A DNA stretch of 64,000 bases, taken from positions 62,001 to 126,000 of the forward strand of contig NZ_LMJJ01000007.1 in NCBI RefSeq assembly GCF_001429285.1. Reading direction: 5' to 3'. Below the pieces are notes generated by a model. The model did no database searches. It worked only from the letters and a program-made list of their open reading frames with translations, and had not been told where the DNA came from. Of this stretch, positions 55,492 to 64,000 are shown in pieces. How positions within the stretch are numbered: position 1 is the first letter of the stretch; each line of letters starts with the position of its first letter. The DNA comes from Ensifer sp. Root278. Its GTDB lineage: Bacteria > Pseudomonadota > Alphaproteobacteria > Rhizobiales > Rhizobiaceae. The translations under genes and the position numbers were made by a program.

Positions 55492-55645
55492 TCCGGCCGG
55501 GACTGCTCCGACCGCCCTACTTGCTTGAAGCGATGGGTCAGGCAATCCGACTTCGCGCGCCAATGCACCCGTATCGTGAGCTTTGGTTCGAGCGCTCCTG
55601 AAAAGTCTATGCTAATCAATTGGTCAACGATTCTGAGTTTTTAGT

Positions 55646-56518
55646 GTGATGAGCCCCAAGACCCGCGGCTATTTGTTTGCGTTCCTCGCCATCTGCATCT
55701 TCGCTGGCCAGGATGCGATAACCAAGTATCTGGGTGATCGCTATCCGGCGCTCTTCATAACGATGATCCGGTTCTGGGCGTTCGCCCTCTTCGTATTTGC
55801 CTTTGCCGCGTCGTCTCCCGGAGGCATTCGCCGATCCATTCAAACGCGACACCCTTTGCTGCAGGTTGTTCGTGGCCTTCTGCTGGTCGCAGAGATCGTC
55901 GTCATCGTCTTTTCCTATGTCCACGCCGGGCTCGCCATGAGCCAGTCGATCTTCCAGGCAACACCGCTGATCATCACCATCCTGTCGATACCGCTTCTCG
56001 GAGAAGTAGTCGGATGGCGGCGCGGGGCTGCAGTACTGATTGGTCTTGTCGGCGTTCTGGTGATCATCAATCCGGTGGACGTTCATTTCGACATGTCGCT
56101 GCTTCTGCCGCTTGTCGCCTCCGTGCTGTTCGCGCTCTATAGCATCGCCACGCGCGCAGTCAGCCGCGAGGATTCCGCGGTGACGAGTCTCTTTTACGCG
56201 GGTGTGGTTGGGGCACTGGCGATTTCGCTGATCGGCCCGTTCTACTGGACCGAAGTCGTCCCCACCGATTGGTTCGCGTTGGCAGCTCTTTGCGTCTGCG
56301 GCACGCTTAGCCACTACTTCCTTATCCGGGCCTATGGGCTGCTGCCTGCCGCGGAAGTTCAGCCGGTCACTTATTTTCAGCTGGTTCTTAACGTGATGTT
56401 TGCCGTCCTGTTGTTTGGCGAAACGATCACCCACAACATGATCATCGGCGCCCTGATCGTGGTCGGCGCGGGCCTTTTCACGATCTGGCGCGAACACCAG
56501 TTGGCCAAGCGCTCATAG
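55646..56518 (+). CDS. DMT-superfamily (EamA) transporter
   Basis: 290 residues, ten predicted membrane spans forming two EamA repeats: GYLFAFLAICIFAGQDAITKYLGDRYPALFITMIRFWAFALFVF and LLPLVASVLFALYSIATRAVSREDSAVTSLFYAGVVGALAIS. Drug/metabolite exporter of unknown substrate. Starts with ATGAGCCCC; the region upstream is weakly ribosome-binding. Stand-alone gene. Confidence 0.9.
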   Translation: MMSPKTRGYLFAFLAICIFAGQDAITKYLGDRYPALFITMIRFWAFALFVFAFAASSPGGIRRSIQTRHPLLQVVRGLLLVAEIVVIVFSYVHAGLAMSQSIFQATPLIITILSIPLLGEVVGWRRGAAVLIGLVGVLVIINPVDVHFDMSLLLPLVASVLFALYSIATRAVSREDSAVTSLFYAGVVGALAISLIGPFYWTEVVPTDWFALAALCVCGTLSHYFLIRAYGLLPAAEVQPVTYFQLVLNVMFAVLLFGETITHNMIIGALIVVGAGLFTIWREHQLAKRS

Positions 56519-56686
56519 CCGATACGGTATCTGAAACTGCGCGCTTTGCGATCAATTGAGCCAGCAGGATCTCGCTTCACGACCGCACCAACATCCTGAT
56601 CGCCACGCGACGGAACAATTTCCACCTTCGCGTGTTGTCGGAGCAGCCGATCGGATCGCAAGGTTTTTCCGCGGATGGAGTATGCG

Positions 56687-57061
56687 ATGAAATGGCTTCT
56701 CCCAGTTCTATGTATCGCGGCAGGCCCCGCATATGCGCAAAGCCCCGGCCTGGAGACGGCCTGCATGGCAGTCGCCAAGAATTTCTTCCTGGTCGACACG
56801 CTCAACGTCGGGGTGGTGCAGTCCTTTCCCGAGATTGCACCGCCCGGTGCACGCTTTAAGTATTCCGAAAGAGCCGACACAAAGAAGTCAGATATGACGG
56901 ACACCTTCGACTGCGAGTTCGACAATGCGAACGCGCCGACAAAAATCCTGCGCTTCTGCGTTTCACGCATCTGTTACGCCGCCGATGAGGACGATCCCGA
57001 ACGCAAGAGACGATTTCAGGAGATGCAGGTTCTTCTGCAAAGAGCGAAAACCGCAAAGTGA
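56687..57061 (+). CDS. Small exported hypothetical protein
   Basis: 124 residues from the ATG at 56687, which has GGAG nine bases upstream and is followed by a clean Sec signal peptide (KWLLPVLCIAAGPAYAQ). The mature part holds paired cysteines (TACMAV, DTFDCEFDN, LRFCVSRICYA) likely to form disulfides in the periplasm. I do not recognise the family. Ends close to and convergent with the NUDIX gene. Confidence 0.72.
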   Translation: MKWLLPVLCIAAGPAYAQSPGLETACMAVAKNFFLVDTLNVGVVQSFPEIAPPGARFKYSERADTKKSDMTDTFDCEFDNANAPTKILRFCVSRICYAADEDDPERKRRFQEMQVLLQRAKTAK

Positions 57062-57085
57062 TTTCCCTGCATGATGCCGGCAGCG

Positions 57086-57583
57086 CTACCGGGCCTGGAG
57101 TTCAAACCCGACACACAGCCCGTTTTCTGCAGCCAGAAGCAACAGCAGTTCACGGAGCTTGGGCTCAGAGACTTCCTGGACGGCTGCTTCAATCGGAGTC
57201 CATTGTAGTCGCCGGCTTTGCCTCTCGGGGAAGTCCGCCAGAATTTCCTCGACTTCGAGCAAATGCACGTTGAGGTGATAGCTGAGGTCAATGCTATCCT
57301 TGGTATAAACGAACGAGCCAATGGCATCGCTCGATACCCGGCCTCTAACGCCAGCCTCTTCCATCGCTTCGCGCGCGGCTGCGGCGCGCGCCGTCTCCCC
57401 TGCCTCTATACGCCCCTTTGGTATTCCCCAGCGGCCGTTGCGGCGGCTCGTGACGAGCAAGACTTCAGGAAGGCTATCTGCTGAGGTCCGAAAACAAATC
57501 GCGCCAGCCTGCTGGACACATGTCGTTGAACGAGCAGAGTTTTGGGGCAGCATTTCGCATAGTAGCGAGAATTGCTCGGACAT
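57086..57583 (-). CDS. NUDIX hydrolase
   Basis: 165 residues from the ATG at 57583, preceded by GAGAGAG. The NUDIX box is complete: GRIEAGETARAAAAREAMEEAGV matches G-x5-E-x7-REU-x-EE-x-GU, and the strand before it reads RNGRWGIPKG. Hydrolyses a nucleoside diphosphate linked to another group X, such as a diadenosine polyphosphate or ADP-ribose; WGIPKG is common in DIPP-like proteins. Stand-alone gene. Confidence 0.9.
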   Translation of the reverse strand: MSEQFSLLCEMLPQNSARSTTCVQQAGAICFRTSADSLPEVLLVTSRRNGRWGIPKGRIEAGETARAAAAREAMEEAGVRGRVSSDAIGSFVYTKDSIDLSYHLNVHLLEVEEILADFPERQSRRLQWTPIEAAVQEVSEPKLRELLLLLAAENGLCVGFELQAR

Positions 57584-57901
57584 CTCTCTCGGTTCCGGTG
57601 GATTTGAAGCAGAATCTTGTTCGCGTTTATGACAGATATGTGACGGCCCGTCTCGCAATGAGTGATTGCAAAATGAAACGAGGGAGACGCCATCATTGCA
57701 CCCCTGTTTTTTCCCTCAGCGAGTAGCTGTTCGGGCCGTATCGGGGGCCACACACGAGACTGACTGACAGGAACCAGGACCGGAATGGCGATCGCTCCGC
57801 CACCAATCGGTCCCGCCTGGAATTTTCGTTGTAGTATTCCGTTAGTACCTTCTGGCTCGCCTGCCCTGCTAGGCTCTTTCCATTGGTTTTGGGAGGAACA
57901 G

Positions 57902-58498
57902 ATGACAGCTTCGAAAATTCTGATGATCACCGGTGACTTCACCGAGGACTATGAAACGATGGTCCCGTTTCAGACGCTGCTTGCCTGCGGGTACAGCGTC
58001 CATGCCGCCTGCCCCGGCAAGAAGGCCGGAGAGACGGTCGCGACCGCGATCCATGATTTCGAAGGCGACCAGACCTATTCCGAGAAACGCGGCCACAACT
58101 TCGCCCTCAACGCTACTTTCTCCAGTATTCGCGCCGAGGACTACGATGCGCTCGTCATCCCGGGCGGCCGCGCGCCCGAGTATCTGCGCCTCAACCCCGA
58201 CGTCATCAAGGCCGTGCAGCATTTCTTCGAGGCCGGGAAACCGGTGGCGGCCATCTGCCACGGTGCCCAACTTCTTGCAGCGGCCGGCGTGCTGAAAGGG
58301 CGCACATGTTCGGCCTATCCCGCCTGCCGCCCGGAAGTCGAACTCGCCGGCGGCATTTATGCCGATATCGCGATCGATGACGCGGTCTCGGACGGCAACC
58401 TCGTCACCGCCCCCGCATGGCCGGCGCACCCGTCGTGGCTGCGGCAATTCATGGCTGTGCTCGACGCCTCCGCCCTGCTACAAACGGACGCCGCCTGA
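57902..58498 (+). CDS. DJ-1/PfpI family protein
   Basis: 198 residues from the ATG at 57902, preceded by GGGAGGAACAG. Fold motifs: [40 protein letters not shown] (Glu position) and [15 protein letters not shown] with the nucleophile-elbow Cys. A glyoxalase-like, chaperone or stress-related role is usual in this family; substrate unknown. The open frame upstream is a fortuitous extension. Confidence 0.9.
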   Translation: MTASKILMITGDFTEDYETMVPFQTLLACGYSVHAACPGKKAGETVATAIHDFEGDQTYSEKRGHNFALNATFSSIRAEDYDALVIPGGRAPEYLRLNPDVIKAVQHFFEAGKPVAAICHGAQLLAAAGVLKGRTCSAYPACRPEVELAGGIYADIAIDDAVSDGNLVTAPAWPAHPSWLRQFMAVLDASALLQTDAA

Positions 58499-58522
58499 GG
58501 AAGCGGACAAGGGAGGACCGCG

Positions 58523-58873
58523 ATGTGCGAATTGTTCATAAAGGCGGACGCAAGGCTCTGGGAAAGTACAACGCGTTCGCTACGCATCGATGGCATGGTG
58601 ACAAGCGTTCGGCTAGAGAACTTCTTCTGGTCGAAGCTCGAGGAGATCGCCCATCGCGATCGCATGAACGTCACGCAGTTGATAACCAAGCTGCATCATG
58701 AGTCCATCGATGCCGGCCACGATCTTGGGAACTTCACTTCGTTTCTGAGGGTCTGTTGCGCGCGCTATCTCGACCTTCAACTGACCGGGGACATTCCGAC
58801 GGATGTCAAACAACCGATCGCCGGGCTGAACGCTCCGGCGATCCTCGTTCGCGAGCAGGAAAAGTACCACTGA
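58523..58873 (+). CDS. Ribbon-helix-helix domain protein (RHH_4-like)
   Basis: 116 residues. Central ribbon-helix-helix: VTSVRLENFFWSKLEEIAHRDRMNVTQLITKLHHESIDAGHDLGNFTSFLRVCCARYLDL. This is the aryl-sulfate-sulfotransferase-unrelated DUF4327-type/RHH_4 pattern frequent in Alphaproteobacteria. Probably a small DNA-binding protein. 24 bases after the PfpI gene, so possibly co-transcribed with it. Confidence 0.82.
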   Translation: MCELFIKADARLWESTTRSLRIDGMVTSVRLENFFWSKLEEIAHRDRMNVTQLITKLHHESIDAGHDLGNFTSFLRVCCARYLDLQLTGDIPTDVKQPIAGLNAPAILVREQEKYH

Positions 58874-59526
58874 CCCTGCGGCAGGGCGGCTAACGGCTCG
58901 CAAACAGCAACGCACACTCAGCTACTTTCCCAGAAACGACTGACGGCATTGTGGTTCGTCGGTCTTCCCATCGCGAATGCCAGGCCCGCTGTGGCGACGA
59001 GCATATCGCTGTAGGCGGTCGCCCTTGCGACCTTTGCCTGCGGCAGCGCGGTATGCTTGATCCAGACATCGGTAATCGTGGCGAACCCTCCCGCGCCGCT
59101 GTGTTTTGCAACAGAGCCAGTTCCTGCTCCACAGCGCCAACCTAGCACCACCGCTAACCTTAAGCGCTCGTTGCGCAGTCCTCCGTCTTGATCGGGATGC
59201 TCAGCCCGATCATCAGATTGGCATTCGGCTGAAGATCAACACGCCCCCCTCTCGACCGTTCGTCAGCGCGTACGGTCTTCAGGCGCTAGACGAGAGACTT
59301 CGGGCGCGAGGCCACGCCGAACGGAAGCCATGCATGCTGCCTCCCCGCATAGCCGCATAGGTCACCTTCTCACCGCATCGCAATTTCCGATTCGGCAACT
59401 TATGAATGAATAGATGCCTAAAACGGGCAATTTTTGATAATAACTGCCCAATTGGATTGAAATATTCTTGACACAATTCCGTTTCGGAAATTTACTCGGA
59501 TCATCAAGGCTGAAACGGAAACGGTG
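58874..59526. other. Gene-poor interval before the Lrp regulator
   Basis: About 650 bases. On the minus strand, 58918-59151 reads through a protein-like stretch (ITDVWIKHTALPQAKVARAT, YSDMLVATAGLAFAMGRPTN) without a usable start context, which may be a gene remnant of unknown family. The last 60 bases hold the Lrp promoter described separately. Nothing else is recognisable. Confidence 0.5.
59469..59521 (+). promoter_or_regulatory. Promoter and candidate autoregulatory site of the Lrp-type regulator
   Basis: TTGACA (59469-59474) and TTTACT (59492-59497) are separated by 17 bases, a sigma70-like promoter. TTCCGTTTCGGAA (59478-59490) is a perfect 5-bp inverted repeat inside the spacer. TTCCGTTTC recurs inverted as GAAACGGAA (59513-59521) just before the start codon, so a repressor dimer pair could close the promoter. 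Confidence 0.6.
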
Positions 59527-60030
59527 ATGACCCAACGCTACCTCGTCGATGATCTGGACCGCGAGATTATCCGTTATCTCTCCGAAGACGGGCGCCTTTC
59601 GGCGGCCGAGATCGCCGGCCGGATCGGCAGCGCCTCGGAACGCACGATCCGCAACCGCATTGCCGGATTGCTCCAGGCCAAGATGATCGTCATCGGCGCT
59701 ATTCCTGATCCGGTGGCGCTCGGACGCGATGTCCAGGTCGAGCTTTTGATCGAAGTCGAGCCCGGCAAACAGGAAGACGTCGCCATCCTGCTCGCCGAGT
59801 ATGACGAGATCGGCTACCTCGCCGCCACGAGCGGTACGGCGAACCTCAGCGCTTCACTCTTCGTCGCCGACCATGCGGCTTTGCTCGAATTCATCGATCA
59901 GGAACTGGGCAAACTGCCCGGCGTCAAGCGCGTCACGAGCTCGGTCGTGCTGCGCCTCTACAAGGTATTTGGCACGAGGACGACCGCAATCAGCCGCGGT
60001 ACGGATCTCGGCGGCAAGAAAAAGGGATAG
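59527..60030 (+). CDS. Lrp/AsnC-family regulator
   Basis: 167 residues from the ATG at 59527 (a GTG lies one codon earlier). N-terminal HTH: LDREIIRYLSEDGRLSAAEIAGRIGSASERTIRNRIAGLLQAKMI; C-terminal RAM domain with VQVELLIEVEPGKQEDVAILLAEYDEIGYLAATSG. It is followed 3 bases later by the HyuA-like gene, so it probably controls the operon in response to an amino-acid-derived ligand. Confidence 0.92.
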   Translation: MTQRYLVDDLDREIIRYLSEDGRLSAAEIAGRIGSASERTIRNRIAGLLQAKMIVIGAIPDPVALGRDVQVELLIEVEPGKQEDVAILLAEYDEIGYLAATSGTANLSASLFVADHAALLEFIDQELGKLPGVKRVTSSVVLRLYKVFGTRTTAISRGTDLGGKKKG

Positions 60031-60033
60031 ACC

Positions 60034-61578
60034 ATGCTTCGTATCGGAGTGGATGTCGGCGGAACCAATACGGACGCGGCGCTGCTGCGCGGCGCCGAGG
60101 TCCTGGCCACGGTAAAATCCTCGACCACCGCGGACGTGACATCGGGCGTCAGCGCAGCAATCCGCACGGTCCTGGCCGAAGCAGGCGTTTCTGCCGGCGC
60201 GGTCAATGCGGTGATGATCGGCACCACGCACTTCCTCAACGCCATCGTCGAGGGCCGGCACCTTGAAAAGGTTGGCGTTCTCCGACTTTGCGGCGCGGCG
60301 ACGCGCTCGCTGCCGCCAATGATCGATTGGCCGGACACGCTTCGCCCCGTCGTCGACGGTGGTGCCGCCCTGGTTGGCGGTGGCGTCAATTACGATGGCT
60401 CGGAGATTGCGCCGCTCGACGATGTGGCGATCCGCGCGGCGTGCCGCGATTGGCGGGCGCGTGGCATCTCCGCCGTCGCGATCTGCTCGGTCTTCGCCCT
60501 GGTCGACCCGAAAATGGAAAACGACGCGGCGGAAATCGTCGCAGAAGAAATGCCTGGCGCGGCAATCAGCCTGTCGCACCGCGTCGGCCGCACCGGCCTC
60601 CTGCCCCGCGAAAACGCCACGATCCTCAATGCGAGCCTCCACACGCTCGGACGCGAAACAGTCGGCGCCTTCCGCTCGGCTTTTGCCGCTCTCGGCCTCA
60701 CCTGCCCGCTTTTCCTCACGCAGAACGACGGCACGCTGATGGCAGCCGCGTTCGCCGAGCGGTATCCAGTCTTCACGATCGCGTCGGGACCGACCAACTC
60801 CATGCGCGGCGCGGCCTTCCTCACCGGGCTCTCCGACGCGGCCGTGATCGATATCGGCGGCACCACCACGGATATCGGCATGCTGGTCGCCGGCTTCCCC
60901 CGCACCCGCAGCGAAGGCGCGATGATCGGCGGCGTGCCGACCAATTTCCGCGTGCCGGATGTCTACTCCTTCGGCCTTGGCGGCGGCAGCATCGTACGCC
61001 CCGGTCCGGCTTCGACGATCGGTCCGGATTCGGTCGGTTTTCGGCTGCCGGAAAAGGCTCTCTGCTTCGGCGGCGACACGCTGACGGCAACCGATATCGC
61101 CGTCGCTGCCGGCCTCGTCGAGCTCGGAGACCGCAGCCGCCTCCGCCCCATCACGCCGGAATTTGCGCAGCAGATGCTGGCGCAGATGAAGGCCAGCATC
61201 GAAACGGTGCTGGATCGCATGAAGCCAAGCGCCGACCCGATCCCCGCCATTCTCGTCGGCGGCGGTTCGGTACTGGTCGAGGGGCTGCTGGAGGGAACCT
61301 CGGTTTCGCTAAAACCTGATCATTTCGGTTCGGCCAACGCAATCGGTGCGGCAATCGCGCAGGTCTCCGGCGAGGTGGACAGCGTGGTTTCGCTCGAAGG
61401 CACCACGCGGGAAATCGCACTGGAGTCCATTGTCGCGGAGGCTCGGGCGCGCGCCGTCGAGGCCGGCGCAGATGCCGATACGACCACCCTTGCCGAAATC
61501 GAAGAAACGCCGCTGGCTTACCTGCCCGGCAATGCCGTTCGCGTCGCCGCGAAAGTGATTGGGGAGTTGCGGGCATGA
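60034..61578 (+). CDS. HyuA-like hydantoinase/oxoprolinase family protein
   Basis: 514 residues, shorter than the usual 690-residue HyuA, which is normal when it pairs with a DUF917 partner. ASKHA ATPase features: RIGVDVGGTNTDAALL, MIGTTHFLNAIVEGR, ENATILNASLHTLGRETVGAF, FLTQNDGTLM, IASGPTNSMRGAAFLTG, VIDIGGTTTDIGML. ATP-dependent ring-opening or related phosphorylation of a cyclic amide-type substrate is the family expectation. Stop codon overlaps the start of the DUF917 gene by four bases. Confidence 0.9.
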   Translation: MLRIGVDVGGTNTDAALLRGAEVLATVKSSTTADVTSGVSAAIRTVLAEAGVSAGAVNAVMIGTTHFLNAIVEGRHLEKVGVLRLCGAATRSLPPMIDWPDTLRPVVDGGAALVGGGVNYDGSEIAPLDDVAIRAACRDWRARGISAVAICSVFALVDPKMENDAAEIVAEEMPGAAISLSHRVGRTGLLPRENATILNASLHTLGRETVGAFRSAFAALGLTCPLFLTQNDGTLMAAAFAERYPVFTIASGPTNSMRGAAFLTGLSDAAVIDIGGTTTDIGMLVAGFPRTRSEGAMIGGVPTNFRVPDVYSFGLGGGSIVRPGPASTIGPDSVGFRLPEKALCFGGDTLTATDIAVAAGLVELGDRSRLRPITPEFAQQMLAQMKASIETVLDRMKPSADPIPAILVGGGSVLVEGLLEGTSVSLKPDHFGSANAIGAAIAQVSGEVDSVVSLEGTTREIALESIVAEARARAVEAGADADTTTLAEIEETPLAYLPGNAVRVAAKVIGELRA

Positions 61579-62696
61579 AGTACTGGACGCTCAGCGAAGC
61601 GGATATCGATCGCATCGCCATCGGCTGCGGCATTCTGGGAACCGGCGGCGGCGGTAGCACCTATCATGGCCTGCTGCGTGCCAAGGCGCTTTTGCGCGAA
61701 GGCAAGCGCATTCGCATGGTGCGGCCGGCCGACATGGCACCGGATGCCCAGATTCTCGGTATCGGCGGCATCGGTGCCCCGACCGTGGGTATCGAGAAGA
61801 TCCCGGAAGGCAGTGAGGGCGTCCGGCTCTTGAACGCGCTCGAACGGCATCTGGGCCGCAAGGTCGATGCACTGCTCGGTGACGAAGTCGGTGGTGGTAA
61901 CGGCATCGCGCCGATGCTGACGGCGGCGATGGTCGATCTGCCTGTCGTCGATGCGGACGGCATGGGTCGCGCTTTCCCGGAAGTGCAGATGACGACTTTC
62001 TTCATCCACGGCCAGGCGGTGCAGCCCGCGGCCCTTGCCGATGCGGACGGCAACGTGCTCGTCGTCACCGACGCGACGACGCCGAAGATGCTGGAGAAGC
62101 TGCTGCGCGCCAGCACCATTGCCATGGGATGCACGGCACTGATGACGACGGCGCCGATGTCCGGTGAATTCGTCCGCCGTTTCGGCGTGCCCCACACCAC
62201 CAGCCAGGCCTGGAGCCTCGGGGACGCTGTCATGAACGCGCGCGCGGCCAAGGAGGATCCGGTCGAGGCCATCTTGAAGCAATCCGGTGGTGTGCGGTTG
62301 ATGCGTGGCAAGGTGACCGATATCAGCCGCCGCGTTATGGCGGGCTTCACTCGCGGCAAGCTCACCGTGGCGGGCCTGGATGCGGACGCGGGGCGCACAC
62401 TGACGGTCGACATCCAGAACGAATATCTGATCGCGCGTGAAGGCGAAGAGATCATCACCATGGTGCCGGACCTGATCTGCATCGTGGATTCGGAAACCGG
62501 CCGGGCGATCGGCACGGAGGAGCTGCGCTACGGCCTGCGCATCGACGTGTTGTCCATGCCTGCACCGGTGCTGCTGCGCAGCGAAATCGCGCTCGCCTCC
62601 GTCGGCCCGCGTGCCTTTGGTTACGATTTCGACTTCGTGCCGATGGGCGTGTCTGCGGATGCGCCTGCCGTACCCCACTACAAAGAAGACGCCTAA
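61575..62696 (+). CDS. DUF917 family protein, probable partner of the HyuA-like protein
   Basis: 373 residues. DUF917 features: GCGILGTGGGGSTYHGLLRAK, LLGDEVGGGNGIAPMLTAAMVDLPVVDADGMGRAFPE and LIARE-type EYLIAREGEEIITMVPDLICIVDSETG with the GTEELRYGLRID end. These proteins are regularly encoded beside HyuA-like ATPases and are thought to form one enzyme. The reaction is not established. Overlap with hyuA-like gene indicates equimolar production. Confidence 0.88.
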   Translation: MKYWTLSEADIDRIAIGCGILGTGGGGSTYHGLLRAKALLREGKRIRMVRPADMAPDAQILGIGGIGAPTVGIEKIPEGSEGVRLLNALERHLGRKVDALLGDEVGGGNGIAPMLTAAMVDLPVVDADGMGRAFPEVQMTTFFIHGQAVQPAALADADGNVLVVTDATTPKMLEKLLRASTIAMGCTALMTTAPMSGEFVRRFGVPHTTSQAWSLGDAVMNARAAKEDPVEAILKQSGGVRLMRGKVTDISRRVMAGFTRGKLTVAGLDADAGRTLTVDIQNEYLIAREGEEIITMVPDLICIVDSETGRAIGTEELRYGLRIDVLSMPAPVLLRSEIALASVGPRAFGYDFDFVPMGVSADAPAVPHYKEDA

Positions 62697-62732
62697 GCGT
62701 CCGCACCTCCAGAACTCGATTGGGAGCCTGAC

Positions 62733-64000
62733 ATGAACCGCCGCAATTTCTTGAAAACCGCCGCCCTCACTGCTATCGCCACAGCCGCCGCGTCGCACTG
62801 GAATTTTGCGATGGCCGAGGGCGCGAGCAGCATCTTCACGCTCGCCTATCCGACGAGCTTTCCGGACCTTGACCCGGCCACCTCGTTTTCCAACGACGGC
62901 GCGGTGCTTGCCAATGTCTATGAGGGACTGACGCGCTACATTCCCGCGACCGACACGACCGAAGCCAGGATCGACCCCCTGCTCGCCACGTCCTGGGATG
63001 TGAGCGCAGACGGCAAGACCTGGACCTTCACCCTTCGCGATGGCGTGAAGTTCCATGACGGCAGCCCGCTGACCTCGCAGGCGGTCAAGGGCTCGATCGA
63101 GCGGACCAAGAAAATCGGCGGCGGTGCGTCCTTCATCTGGGGCCCGGTTTCGTCCATCGAAACGCCGGAACCGCTGAAGGTGGTCTTCGTGCTTTCCGAA
63201 CCGCAGCCACTGGACCTCATCGCATCGGCCGGCTTCGCCGCCTGGATCTATGCGCCTTCCGCGCATGACAAGGAAGCTTCCTGGTTCAATGCCGGCAACG
63301 ATGCAGGGACCGGAGCGTTCAAGATTTCGCGTTACGAGCCCGGTCAGCGCGCCGTTCTCGACCGGGTCGAAGGCTATTGGGGCAAGGTGCCGGATGGCGC
63401 CTTCCAGACGATCTCGTTCGAGATCGTCGAGGATGCGACGCTCGCTCAGAACATGATCGAGAGCGGCCAGGCCGACTGGACCTACAGCCTCCCCTCCGAA
63501 AATCTCGAGGCGTTGAAGTCCAATGCCGATCTCAACGTGGTCGTGAACCCTTCCTTCGAAACGCTGTTCGGCCTCTACAACGTCAAGCGTGCGCCACTTG
63601 ACAAGGTCAAGGTGCGTCTGGCCCTGTCGCTCGCCTTTCCCTATGACGACGTGATCGCCGCGGGAACGAGCGGTTTCGGCACCCGCGCCAAGGGCGTCGT
63701 CCCGGCCGGCATCTGGGGCCACGATGCCAATGCGCCGATCCCAAAGACCGATCTGGAAGCCGCAAAGGCACTTCTTGCCGAAGAGGGCATTGAGCCGGGC
63801 CTGGAACTGGTCATGACCTATTCCACGTCCCAGGCGATCGAGGCGGTCGCAGGCGAACTCTGGAAGGCCAATCTCGAAACGCTCGGCATCACGCTGAAGC
63901 TTCAGCCGATGGCATGGGAGGCGCAATGGCAGCTGGGCAAATCGAACCCCGAGGCGGCACAGGACATTTTCGTCATGTTCTGGTGGCCGACCTTCGTCAC
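62733..64000 (+). CDS. Family 5 ABC solute-binding protein, Tat-exported, 3'-truncated by window
   Basis: About 422 residues visible; the frame is open to the last base. N-terminal NRRNFLKTAALTAIATAAASHWNFAMA has the twin-arginine motif RRNFLK, so folded export is expected. SBP_bac_5 (DppA/OppA) body: DLDPATSFSNDGAVLANVYEGLTRY, LLATSWDVSADGKTWTFTLRDGVKFHDGSPLT, GTGAFKISRYEPGQRAVLDRVEGYWG. Periplasmic receptor for peptides, opines or amides. It begins 36 bases after the DUF917 gene, so a complete transporter probably continues beyond the window. Confidence 0.93.
   Translation, partial: MNRRNFLKTAALTAIATAAASHWNFAMAEGASSIFTLAYPTSFPDLDPATSFSNDGAVLANVYEGLTRYIPATDTTEARIDPLLATSWDVSADGKTWTFTLRDGVKFHDGSPLTSQAVKGSIERTKKIGGGASFIWGPVSSIETPEPLKVVFVLSEPQPLDLIASAGFAAWIYAPSAHDKEASWFNAGNDAGTGAFKISRYEPGQRAVLDRVEGYWGKVPDGAFQTISFEIVEDATLAQNMIESGQADWTYSLPSENLEALKSNADLNVVVNPSFETLFGLYNVKRAPLDKVKVRLALSLAFPYDDVIAAGTSGFGTRAKGVVPAGIWGHDANAPIPKTDLEAAKALLAEEGIEPGLELVMTYSTSQAIEAVAGELWKANLETLGITLKLQPMAWEAQWQLGKSNPEAAQDIFVMFWWPTFV

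Noticed and set aside
61518-63926. 802-codon open frame on the minus strand
   Set aside because: It is antisense to the DUF917 and solute-binding protein genes, both with clear motifs; such long antisense frames are common in high-GC genomes.

Overview
This is a high-GC window with short intergenic gaps and long co-directional operons. The gene content and gene order look like an Alphaproteobacterium of the Rhizobiaceae, most likely Sinorhizobium/Ensifer or a close relative. The many ABC and TRAP uptake systems tied to sugar or acid catabolism suggest a chromid or megaplasmid, but no replication gene, rRNA or tRNA is visible. The evidence is protein resemblance recognised from memory plus motifs read in the sequence; no search was run.

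Layout. 1-2646 (+): D/L-alanine catabolism (alanine racemase cut by the window edge, dadA, ridA). 2744-13362 (-): an alginate-oligosaccharide operon read from a GntR/FCD regulator through an AlgS/AlgM/AlgM/AlgQ-type importer to a PL15 exo-alginate lyase, an SDR (candidate DEH reductase), an SGNH esterase and perhaps an alpha/beta hydrolase. 13723-17158 (+): a glycine-betaine-type ProVWX importer and a small HTH protein. 17272-18471 (-): two small membrane proteins. 18805-33592: a complete Tad/Flp pilus locus (pilin, prepilin peptidase, CpaB, CpaC, three pseudopilin-like genes, CpaE, CpaF, TadB, TadC, TPR lipoprotein) with extra members: an L,D-transpeptidase, an AAA+ ATPase, a membrane coiled-coil protein and a small lipoprotein. 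33814-34188 (+): a VOC protein. 34255-49423: a TRAP transporter, the non-phosphorylating L-fucose pathway, a CUT1 sugar importer, an IclR regulator and a divergent lactonase. 49424-50932: a decayed interval with a rhizobial-type intergenic repeat and a TacA-TacT module whose toxin gene is broken. 51137-53988 (-): a CoA-transferase/MaoC operon with a solute-binding-like protein that lacks a signal peptide. 54370-58873: mixed single genes (monooxygenase-like flavoprotein, DMT exporter, NUDIX, PfpI, ribbon-helix-helix). 59527-64000 (+): an Lrp-type regulator, a HyuA-like protein, a DUF917 protein and a Tat-exported family 5 solute-binding protein running off the end.

How the genes work together. 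The alginate operon would import oligo-alginate, cleave it in the cytoplasm to the unsaturated monosaccharide (DEH) and reduce it. The fucose block would import L-fucose, epimerise, oxidise and delactonise it, dehydrate L-fuconate, oxidise to 2,4-diketo-3-deoxy-L-fuconate and split this to pyruvate and lactate. The L-fucose dehydrogenase is not obvious. A recurring TTCTTATnTGA-like motif occurs in front of the importer/IclR pair, the lactonase, the TRAP genes and the CoA-transferase operon, which suggests one IclR regulon joining them. The most interesting leads are that inferred regulon, the CoA-dependent satellite operon, and the L,D-transpeptidase translationally coupled inside the Tad operon.
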